NCBI RefSeq assembly: GCF_025602895.1
Contig: NW_026516225.1
Span: 558,001-622,000 of the forward strand
Direction: 5' to 3'
DNA from: Polychytrium aggregatum
Lineage: Eukaryota > Chytridiomycota > Chytridiomycetes > Polychytriales
DNA: 64,000 nt
The translations under genes were made by a program, and so were the position numbers. The notes under the pieces are model-generated. The model saw only the letters and a program-made list of their open reading frames with translations. It was not told where the DNA came from and did not search any database. Positions 55,335 through 64,000 of this stretch are shown here, in pieces (the stretch's first letter is position 1; every line of letters starts with the position of its first letter).

Positions 55335-55643
55335 TGTAACGTCCACTACTGGGACGTTGGGGCAAGACGGGGAGGGAGGGGGTACAAGACAAGACAGGAC
55401 GGGGCAGAACAGGGCGGTGCTAGGCTACTCTAGCGGACGGGTGAGCTCGGGGAGCACTTACGTTTATTCACGATAAAACCGAACTCCAGACAAACGGGGG
55501 GAACGGGGGCAACCCGCAGGTATACCCTGCGGTGGCCTGCCTGCGGTGCGTGAAAACGCAAAGCGCAGCACAGGTCACGACCCACTGCGCCGCGCAGTAC
55601 GCGCAGTACGCGCAGCACAGCGTCGGAGATACCATCTCCTACA
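55335..55643 (-). repeat. 5' LTR of A1
   Basis: 309 bp, matching the 3' LTR at 50177-50485. Confidence 0.95.
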
Positions 55644-58110
55644 CAACCCTTGCGCTTGCTTGTTGGGGGGAACTGGCTTCTCTGGGAAGCGCTGGTGGAA
55701 CTCCTTGACAATCAGTGGTGCGTGGGCAAGATTCGAAGCGGGTTCCCAAGTGGCTTCGGTGATGTGATAGCCTCTCCAGGCGACCAAGTATTGGATTCCC
55801 CTCCCTTGCCTTCTCGAGTCCAGAATCTCTTCAACTTCGTATTCGAGTTGGTCTTCCACCTCGATTGGAGGTGGAGGAGGGATATCCCGGTTGGGGATCG
55901 TTGACTTGTGGTACGGCTCCAGGAGTGCGGTGTGGAACACCGGGTGCACTCGGAAGTGTGCTGGGAGGTCCAGCTCGAACGCTACCTCGTTCACCTTCCT
56001 CTTGATCTTGTAAGGGCCAATTCGCCTATAATCGAGCTTCTCCGACGGGCGTGTGGTCTTGATGTTGACCCGCCGGAGCCACACCTTGTCGCCCGGTGCA
56101 TACGGCGGTGGTTCTGCCCGGTGATGGTCGGCAAATCGTTTGTGTCGTTCTTGCGCCTCTGTCAAGACCTTTGTCAGACGCTGACGAACATCTTCAAGGA
56201 GCTTTGCGTGCCCCTCCGCGGCGGGATTGACCGTTGCTTGTGGCTGGAGGACTGAGAAACGAGGGTGCAAGCCATAATTAGCGTAGAATGGGGACACTCC
56301 TGTCGACTCGTGAGTTGCGTTGTTGTACGCAAACTCTGCAAGTGGCAGGAGTTCCAACCAGTCATCCTGCTGGTATGACACATAACAGCGGAGATACTGT
56401 TCCAGGATCTGGTTCACCCGCTCGGTTTGCCCGTTGGTCTGCGGGTGAAACGCAGATGAGAGATTGACCGTGGCACCGAGCAGTTCCATGAGTCGCCTCC
56501 AGAAGCGGGAGACAAATTGTGGGCCCCGGTCGGACACGATCGTGTCTGGCATCCCATGCAGTCGAGCAACCTCACGGATGAACAGCGAGGCGGCCTGTGG
56601 AGCAGTGGTTGTTTTGGTACATGGTACGAAGTGAGCCATCTTGGTCAGGCGACACACGACGACCATGACCGAGTCCATTCCCTTTGCTGGCGGTAGGTCC
56701 GTTATGAAGTCGACTGATGTTGAGCCCCAAGGCCGATTTGGGACTGGGAGTGGTACCAGGAGGCCACTTGGAGGGTGTCTTGGAGTCTTGGCCCGTGCAC
56801 ACGTATCACATGTGCGCACGTAATCGGCAACATCACGCTTCATTCCGGGCCATCTGTGGTCACGACTGAGCAGCTTGTACGTCTTGGAGATCCCGAAATG
56901 TCCTGCGAGCGGACTGTCGTGATACTGACGCAGTAACTCAAGCTGGCGTTCCGGGCTTGGGGGGTGGTGCTGGTCGTCCTGACTTGGGAGAGGGTCGGCA
57001 TCTTCTGTACCATCCGGATGCGTATCGTCCAGGTCATTTGGGCAAGCGTGCGCATCCTCCTTGTCGAGGTCGCTCTCGTCGTCGTCGGCCTCGTCTTGAT
57101 GGATGGCGCTGGCTAGGACTTGTTCGGGTCGTATGAGCGGCTGTTCGACCCGGGCGGAGCCTTCTCCCTCCTCAAAGCCATGCTCCGCCCTGCGAGACAA
57201 GGCGTCGGCCTTGGTGTGGAGCTTGCCAGGTCGGAAAGTAATGACAAAGTCAAAGTTTGCCAGGGTCATGGCCCATCGTGCTTGGCGTCCGTTGAGCGCC
57301 CGTGCGGTCATGAAATACTGCAGATTTCTGTGGTCGGTGTGGACCGTGACTCGATGTGCCGATCCGACCAGGAAGTGCCGCCATCTCTTGAATGCATCCA
57401 CGATGGCGAGCAACTCCTTGTCATGCACATCGTAGCGACTCTCGTTGGGCAGCAGCTTTCGGGAGTGGAAGGCTACGGGGCGTAGCACATCCTCCCCGTC
57501 CGGCTGCGAGAGTACTGCTCCGATGGCAAAGTCGGACGCATCAGTCTCGACCACAAATGGGGCATCCATCCTGGGATGTGCAAGGACGGGTGCGGACGTA
57601 AAGGCTTGTTTGAGTGAGTCGAATGCATGCTGTGCCTTGGGTGTCCACGCAAAGGGGATGTCCTTGCGAGTAAGTTCGTTGAGCGGGATTGCCACGGAGG
57701 AGTATGCGTTGATGAATTGTCGGTAGAAATTTGCAAATCCCAGGAACCGTTGCACTCCCTTGACCGAGTGGGGAGGCTTCCATTCGATAACAGACTGGAC
57801 TTTGGCCGGGTCCATGCTGATACAGCCTGTAGATACGACATAACCAAGGAATTCGACCTCTTGGCAATCGAAGTGACACTTTTCGAGCTTGCCGAAGAGC
57901 CCGTGGCTTCTGAGGCGAGAGAGGACTTCCCGGACGTGTTGATCGTGTGTCTTCTGTGATGGCGAGAACACCAAAATGTCATCCAAATAGACGACCACAT
58001 AGGTGTCTAGGAGGTCACGGAACACATCGTTAAGGAAATGCTGAAACACGGCGGGTGCATTCGTGAGCCCAAAGGGCATCACTAAGTACTCGAAGAGGCC
58101 GAACGGGGTG
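55644..58110 (-). pseudogene. pol: Element B pol, middle and C-terminal part
   Basis: Open frame from within the reverse transcriptase ([23 protein letters not shown]) through RNase H (ETDASDFAIGAVL), integrase zinc finger (CDTC) and core (SVDFITDLPP; VSDRGPQF; TNGQTERV) to a chromodomain (YEVEEILDSRRQ ... YLVAWRGYHITEATWEP). It lacks its N-terminal half because A2 is inserted at 58110/58111 and lacks its last codons because of A1. It differs clearly from A in sequence, so it is another family. No internal stops were seen, so disruption is only by the insertions. Confidence 0.9.
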
Positions 58111-58419
58111 TGTAACGTCCACTACTGGGACGTTGGGGCAAGACGGGGAGGGAGGGGGTACAAGACAAGACAGGACGGGGCAGAACAGGGCGGTGCTAGG
58201 CTACTCTAGCGGACGGGTGAGCTCGGGGAGCACTTACGTTTATTCACGATAAAACCGAACTCCAGACAAACGGGGGGAACGGGGGCAACCCGCAGGTATA
58301 CCCTGCGGTGGCCTGCCTGCGGTGCGTGAAAACGCAAAGCGCAGCACAGGTCACGACCCACTGCGCCGCGCAGTACGCGCAGTACGCGCAGCACAGCGTC
58401 GGAGATACCATCTCCTACA
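58111..58419 (-). repeat. 3' LTR of A2
   Basis: 309 bp, same as the A1 LTRs by eye. Confidence 0.95.
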
Positions 58420-58430
58420 CTCCCACACTT
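58420..58430 (-). other. Polypurine tract of A2
   Basis: Same short purine run as in A1, adjoining the 3' LTR. Confidence 0.45.
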
Positions 58431-61400
58431 AAGAAGGCTTCCTGCGAGGAGCCCTGCGTGTGCTCTTTATTTGGGGCTCCTCGAGGTGTTTACCGTATTT
58501 ACTCAGCTCCTCGGGTGCATGGGACAAGTCCTCCAGTGTTTGCCATGTGTTGCCCGAGTGTGGGTAACCAACCCACTTGACATAAAACCGAAGTGACCCA
58601 TCAGCCACTTTCTTGTGCCTCACGATCCTTTCGACTTCATATTCTTGAGTATAGTATTGTCCGAGGTCGTCTTCCAGTGGTGCGTCGTCCGGGACACCTT
58701 CGTCGGCGTCGGGGAACTGTGCTGGACTGCGGGTCGTGTGGCGACGCAGCTTGGACACATGGAAGACAGGATGGAGCTTGCTTCCAGGTGGCAAGTCCAA
58801 CAGGTAGTTGAGGGGACTGGGTCGGGCCGCTATCTTGAACGGTCCTCGGTACTTGGGCAACAACTTCTTTGACTGGGCTTCGGGGACCTTGATGTTGTCG
58901 GCGTCCAGGTAGACAAGGTCTCCAACTTCAAAGGAGACATCCTGGTGTCGGCGGTCGTAGTACTTCGCCATCACTTGTTGCGCATCCGTGAGCGCGTCGG
59001 CGATCATCTTGTGTCGGACTTGATGATCTTTGACAAAGGCACTTGGTTTGGGAGGCAATCCAGCCGTGGACTCGGTCAGTGTCAAGGAGGTGGGAACATC
59101 AGGCTGGAATCCGTAGAGCGCCTCAAAGGGGCTCAAGCCAGTTGTGCTCGACTTGGCGGTGTTGTATGCAAACTCTGCATGACTCAGCTGTATGTCCCAG
59201 TCGTCTTGGCTGGTCGAGGCGTATGTCCTCAGGTATTGCTCGAGGGTGCGGATCGTCCGCTCGGACTGTCCATCCGTTTGTTGGTGGTGCGAGGTTGACA
59301 TGTTCAGCTTGGTGCCGAGATGGTCGAACAGACTTGTCCAAAACAAGGAGGTGAATCGGGGGTCTCGATCACTGACGATGGACTTTGGGAGGCCGTGGTG
59401 CTTGAACACATGCTTGAAGAACAGCAGTGCAAGGTCAGGCGCGGAGCATGTCGTCTGGCACGGCACAAAGTGTGCCATCTTGCTGAACCTGTCGACAAAG
59501 ACAGCGATTGCATCGTGGTCCAACTTGGTCGTCGGTAGATGCGTGATGAGATCCATGGACATGCTGGTCCAGGGGCGGTCGGGAACAGGCAGGGGTTGCA
59601 GCAATCCTTGCTCTCGGGTCGTGCGTGACTTGACCATCTTGCAGGTATGGCAGGACTCGATGTACTTCTCGACGGTGCGCTTCATTCCAGGCCAGTATGC
59701 GACTTTGGCCAGTCGGTCGTATGTCTTCTCGACTCCAAAGTGTCCAGCGAGGGGCGAGTCGTGGACCTCTTGGAGCAACTTGGTCTTCAACGACGGAATG
59801 TCCGGCACACAGACACGGCTGTCCTTCTTCAGGAGGAGCAGGCCATCACGCACTGTGTACTCGGATGATTCGTCGTCCTTGGGGAGCTTAGACACCTTTC
59901 GGAACAGTTCTCCGAACTGTTTGTCGTTGGCGATGTTGTCTCGGACAACATCCAGCATCGTGTTGTCGACACTGACAGTCGACTCGTACAGTGACGCCAA
60001 TTGGTAGTCGGGGCGTCGGGACAGTGCGTCAGGCACCACATTGAGTTTGCCTTTCTGGTATACAACCTCGTAGTTGTACTCGGCGAGGAACTCCATCCAT
60101 CGCGCTTGGCGTCGGCTCAGGTTCTTCTTGGTGTCGAGGTAACGCAGTGACTGGTGGTCCGTCACAATCTTGAAGGGCTTGGCGGTACCGTGGAGGTACA
60201 CTCGGAACTTCTGCAGCGCGTAGATGATCGCAAGCTGCTCCTTCTCGTGCACGGGATAGTTGATCTCGTGTTGGGACAGTTTGCGCGACTCGAAGGCAAC
60301 GGGCCTTCCCTCCTGCATCAAAACAGCTCCCACCGCAAAGTCGGAGGCGTCGGTGTGCACGGAGACATCCGTGTTCGGGTCGAACACAGCGAGGACAGGA
60401 GCGTTCGTCAAGGCGTGCTTGAGGGTCTCGAACGCTTGGCGTTGTGGGTGGTCCCACACGAAGGGGCACTCTTTGCGGAGTAGGTCTGTGAGTGGACCGG
60501 CAGTGCGCGCCAGATCGGGGATGAATCGGCGGTAGTAGTTGACGAGACCGAGAAACGACTGCACGTCAGAGACGCATGCGAGCGGCGGCCACTCGACCAC
60601 AGACTTGACCTTGGCGGGGTCGACTTCGATTCCTCTTCCTGAGACAACGTGTCCCAGGAACGGGACTTGATTCTTGAAGAACTCACACTTGGACAGTTTG
60701 GCATACAACTTGTGCTCGCGTAGCTTGGCCAGCACGCGGGCGACATGACCTTCATGGGTCGCTTCATCCTTGCTGTACACAAGGATATCATCCAGGTACA
60801 CGATGACAGAGTTGTCGAGCTCTTGGCGGAACACATCGTTCATCAGCTGCATGAACGTGGCAGGTGCGTTCGTCAATCCGAACGGCAGCACTAGGAACTC
60901 GTACAGTCCGTAGCGAGTCCTGAAGGCGGTCTTGTGGACATCATCCTCGTGGATGCGGATCTGATGGTAGCCTGAGCGGAGGTCTATCTTGCTAAAGACC
61001 TTTGCTCCACTCAGACGATCCATCAACTCGTCGATCCTGGGCAACGGGTAGGTGTTCTTGATGGTCTGTTTGTTTAGTGCGCGATAGTCGACGCACATCC
61101 TGAGATCACCTTCTTTCTTCTTGACAAAGAGCACTGGTGCACCATACGGTGACTGGCTCGGGCGGATGAACCCATGGGCGAGGAGGTCATCCAACTGGCG
61201 CTTGAGTTCGTCCATCTCCGTCAGCGACAGTTGGTACGTCGGTCTTGACGGAGGCGACGAGCCTGGTTCGATGTCGATGCGATGATCGACGGTGCGTTGG
61301 GGTGGCAGGCATTGTGGCAACTGGTCGGGGAATACGTCCTTGTACTCGTCGAGCAGCTTGGTCACCACAGGCGGGGGACCGGGACCGGCTTGGTCGGTGT

Positions 61401-62360
61401 CGTCGACCTCACGCACGACACAGAGGAACGACGTGTCCTTCTTGATCAGCCTCTTGAATTGCATGGCTGAGAGGAGAGGTGGCATGTTGGGTGAGGCCAT
61501 GCCCTGCAGGACAATGTCAGGGCCAACACGGACAGTGCGGCCTTTCCAGTCGACGACTGGAGTCGGCTCGGCACGAGCAAGCCAGCTCATGCCGAGGATG
61601 GCATCGAACTTGGTGTCGATCACTTGGAACAACAGGACAGGATGGTACTTGGGATGGAGGGCCACTCGCAGGACCACTTGGTGTGTGCACTGCTGCACAC
61701 GATCGTCTGCAAGCGCCACACTCATCGGCGACTTCTTCTTGGTTGCATGTATGTTGAGCTCCTGGAGCAAGCGTCTGCTGACAAAGTTGCAGCTTGCTCC
61801 AGAGTCCACCATCATTCGGACGGTGTGACCTTGGACGGTGGCAGGGAGGTACAGCAGGGACTCTTCATGGTCCTCCTGCACAGCCTCCTGCACCATGACT
61901 TGACTTGGGGGAACGGGCGACACTTGGTCTTGGTTGGCTTCATCACGGCCACTCGGACATTTTGGATAGGGTTCGGCCATTGCGGGGGCCTGCGGCGTCA
62001 GCACGCCATTGCACACGACGTCCACGGCTTGCGGACACATGTCGGAAGCATCCGACACACACGACTTGACAGGGGTGAGGGCACAGGCGGTCCTGTCCCT
62101 CAAGGGTTCTTGATTTTCTTTTTGTTTTGGTTTTCAATTTTGGTTTTCTCTTCACGTTCGTGGAGAGGCAGGCGGCTTGCGCCACCATGCACCTCTCGCA
62201 CGACGCACAACACTTGGTTTGTTTCTCCTTCGGGGGAGGGGGCGAGGTGAACTTCCTCTGGAGACGCGTGGACTGCATTGAGCAATCCACGGCGTTGGTC
62301 TCCTACTAGGGCTCCAGAGCCACCTAGTAGGGTCGGCCGTTTCCCGACTTCATGGGGCAC
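58429..62360 (-). pseudogene. pol: A2 pol, split by a one-base frameshift
   Basis: The frame from 62103 down to 58429 matches A1 pol from the linker to the chromodomain. The N-terminal piece (62360-62100) ends early because the run of T on plus (62119-62123) has five bases where A1 (54185-54190) has six. The break lies in the linker before the protease, so all enzymatic domains are separated from the gag overlap. Predicted domains are otherwise as in A1. Confidence 0.92.
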
Positions 62361-63145
62361 TCCTTGGCCTGGTGTCCCGGTCGGTGACAGAAGAAGCAGG
62401 AACCATGGCGGAGGTCCTCCTGCTTCTGTCTGTCCTTGGGGGAGACAGTGGCAGCTTGCTGGAACCGGGAGCGGGGAGGGCCACGAGCCTCCATGGCGTT
62501 GACGTCAACGTCCATGGGCTCAGGCATGGGTCTTGCGGGCGGGGCCGGGCGAGGCGGACGGGCTGGGACGTGATGAGACCGATGGCCGCCTGCCAGCTGC
62601 GGGTAGAACTGGCGGCCATGGTACTGGACGTTGTCGAGGTTCTCGGCAACGTCCATCATCACGTCCAGGGACTTGCGGGCATCAGGGTTGCTGGCGATGT
62701 ACTCTCTGATCTTGGGCTTGAGGCCCTTCTGGAAGAGGTACATCGCATCAGCAGAGCCCAGCTCCTCAATCTGGGAGGAGAGGTCTTCAAACTCCTCGAT
62801 GTAGCGGGTCACAGAACCACGCTGCACGAGAGAGTATAGCTTGTCACGGGCAATGAGTTCAGCATTGGGGCTGCCGAAGCGGCGACGGAGGCGGTCCTTG
62901 AAGTCGTCAAACACACCTTCGCTCTGCTCGTCGAACCCTTGGCGGCGGTACCAACGGTACGCCTGGTCCTTTAAGCAGAGCTTGGCGGCGACGATGTGGT
63001 GGGTGGGGGCGACTTGGGCAGCATCGAGGTAGTCCTCGAGTTGCTGCAGCCAGTCCTCCACCGAGGAGGAGCGGCTCTTCCCAGTAAACACTGGGGCACG
63101 GAAGGTCTTGAGGAAGGCTTCCGGAAGTGGGCGGGGGTTGCTCAT
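62324..63145 (-). CDS. gag: A2 gag: capsid and nucleocapsid
   Basis: 273 residues, identical in translation to A1 gag, including the CCHC knuckle. The frame is intact, so this copy could still supply Gag even though its pol is broken. Confidence 0.93.
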   Translation of the reverse strand: MSNPRPLPEAFLKTFRAPVFTGKSRSSSVEDWLQQLEDYLDAAQVAPTHHIVAAKLCLKDQAYRWYRRQGFDEQSEGVFDDFKDRLRRRFGSPNAELIARDKLYSLVQRGSVTRYIEEFEDLSSQIEELGSADAMYLFQKGLKPKIREYIASNPDARKSLDVMMDVAENLDNVQYHGRQFYPQLAGGHRSHHVPARPPRPAPPARPMPEPMDVDVNAMEARGPPRSRFQQAATVSPKDRQKQEDLRHGSCFFCHRPGHQAKECPMKSGNGRPY

Positions 63146-63255
63146 GGCAGGGGCAGGCTCCAGGGACAGAGAGGAGAGTCGGTCGGCAAGAGAGGCGGGA
63201 TCCAGCTTGAGGATCTAGAAAGAGGACAAACAGGACGAAAACAAGACGAGGATTT

Positions 63256-63267
63256 CCGATGCTACCA
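63256..63267 (-). other. Primer-binding site of A2
   Basis: Same TGGTAGCATCGG as in A1, directly after the 5' LTR. Confidence 0.6.
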
Positions 63268-63576
63268 TGTAACGTCCACTACTGGGACGTTGGGGCAAGA
63301 CGGGGAGGGAGGGGGTACAAGACAAGACAGGACGGGGCAGAACAGGGCGGTGCTAGGCTACTCTAGCGGACGGGTGAGCTCGGGGAGCACTTACGTTTAT
63401 TCACGATAAAACCGAACTCCAGACAAACGGGGGGAACGGGGGCAACCCGCAGGTATACCCTGCGGTGGCCTGCCTGCGGTGCGTGAAAACGCAAAGCGCA
63501 GCACAGGTCACGACCCACTGCGCCGCGCAGTACGCGCAGTACGCGCAGCACAGCGTCGGAGATACCATCTCCTACA
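63268..63576 (-). repeat. 5' LTR of A2
   Basis: 309 bp, matching the other three copies. Confidence 0.95.
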
Positions 63577-64000
63577 GGGTGCGGAAGGCTGTTTTCCATT
63601 CGTCGCCTGCACGGATGCGTACAAGGTTGTACGCACCGCGCAGGTCGATTTTCGAAAACACCTTTGCCCCGCTCAGGCGCTCGAGCAGTGCGGGAATCAG
63701 TGGAAGCGGATACCGGTTCCGAACTGTGATCTTGTTCAGGCTTCTGTAGTCAACACACAAGCGCAGTGTGCCGTCTTTCTTCCGAACGAATAGGACAGGG
63801 GAAGCCGCGGGAGACTTGGACGGGCGAATGAATCCCTTCGCAAGATTCTCGTCCAAGTACTCCCGTAGTGCTTTCGTTTCTTCCACCGACAGATTGTAAA
63901 TGGGACCGAAAGGGGGGGACTTGTCGGGGACGAGGTCGATGCTGCAATCGTATGGGCGGTGATCGGGCAGTCGGTCTGCCTTTCCCTTACTGAACACATC
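63577..64000 (-). pseudogene. pol: Element B pol, reverse transcriptase N-terminal part (runs off the window)
   Basis: The frame enters at the window edge and encodes the start of the reverse transcriptase ([56 protein letters not shown]) up to the A2 target site, where it stops after FRTL. Its continuation is at 58110. Gag and protease of B must lie to the right of the window. Confidence 0.9.

Larger units (their letters stand above)
50177..55643 (-). mobile_element. Ty3/gypsy chromovirus, element A copy 1 (A1), full length
   Basis: 5467 bp with two 309-bp LTRs that look identical by eye, and a 5-bp target duplication caacc (50172-50176 and 55644-55648). Gag and pol are both open. The primer-binding site and polypurine tract are in the expected places. 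It is inserted in B in the same orientation. Open frames and matching LTRs indicate a recent insertion. Confidence 0.95.
58111..63576 (-). mobile_element. Ty3/gypsy chromovirus, element A copy 2 (A2), frameshifted
   Basis: 5466 bp, one base shorter than A1, with 309-bp LTRs and a 5-bp target duplication gggtg (58106-58110 and 63577-63581). It is inserted in the reverse transcriptase of element B, same orientation. Gag is intact; pol is broken by a one-base difference in a homopolymer (62119-62123). Confidence 0.95.
49835..64000 (-). mobile_element. Ty3/gypsy chromovirus, element B, split by two nested insertions (partial)
   Basis: On the minus strand it enters at the right edge of the window within pol and ends with its 3' LTR (49835-50159). 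Two copies of element A interrupt it: A2 inside the reverse transcriptase and A1 in the last codons of pol. The pol segments are 64000-63577, 58110-55644 and 50176-50160. The 5' LTR, gag and protease lie outside the window. Confidence 0.88.

Noticed and set aside
55575-55643. C-terminal extension of element B pol into A1 LTR sequence
   Set aside because: The open frame continues by chance into the inserted LTR; B's own end is across A1 at 50160-50176.
1-64000. tRNA or rRNA genes
   Set aside because: I looked for A/B-box (GGTTCGAATCC-like) pairs and found none with a plausible cloverleaf; a tRNAscan run would settle it.

Overview
The window looks like nuclear DNA of an early-diverging, zoosporic (chytrid-like) fungus. 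It is GC-rich, and its genes are split by short GT-AG introns (about 60-270 bp). It carries two polyunsaturated-fatty-acid desaturases, a P450-reductase fusion, an MNN1-like mannosyltransferase, an MT-A70 adenine-methyltransferase-family protein, decayed Fanzor/TnpB-like sequences and Ty3/gypsy chromoviruses. The organism assignment is inference; no rRNA or other marker gene is present. Exon boundaries were set by hand from splice signals, reading phase and family alignment from memory. Where several exons are chained, every junction keeps phase.

Left part (1-20.2 kb): a helical, possibly mitochondrial protein (+, 481-2940); a long coiled-coil protein with polyQ and RRSSD-H repeats (-, 3250-6810); a small mitochondrial-like ORF (-, about 8 kb); a front-end cytochrome-b5 desaturase with eight visible exons (+, 9647-12040); a SAM-TIR-NACHT-WD40 protein of about 1404 residues (-, 12831-17311); and, divergently from it, an MNN1-type mannosyltransferase (+, 18241-20222).

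Middle part (20.2-47.2 kb): a 15-16 exon P450/NADPH-P450 reductase fusion (-, 21260-26981); a GPI-type aspartyl protease (+, 28982-31145); a MAT2B-like protein (+, 31580-33435); a small two-exon gene (-, 34138-34600); an eight-exon MT-A70 protein with DPPL in place of DPPW (-, 35229-38602); a delta-12 type desaturase (+, 39781-42065); an Rcf2/HIG1-domain protein (+, 43881-45036); and an unassigned 294-residue ORF (-, 46271-47155). Short relics with a TnpB/Fanzor C-terminal signature, a shared terminal motif and a 150-bp MITE-like inverted repeat sit mostly just 3' of genes.

Right part (about 48.8-64 kb): nested LTR retrotransposons, all on the minus strand. Element B (a chromovirus with a 325-bp LTR at 49835) runs off the right edge and is split by two almost identical copies of element A (50177-55643 and 58111-63576; 309-bp LTRs; 5-bp target duplications caacc and gggtg). 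Copy A1 has open gag and pol. Copy A2 differs in length by exactly one base, in a homopolymer that breaks its pol frame. B itself abuts an older integrase fragment and LTR (C).

The most notable find is the SAM-TIR-NACHT-WD40 gene, an NLR-like architecture joining SARM1-type effector domains to a fungal NACHT-WD40 sensor. Next come the Fanzor-relic family and the apparently non-catalytic MT-A70 protein. The two desaturases (delta-12, then front-end) could act in one PUFA pathway; the remaining genes show no evident functional clustering.
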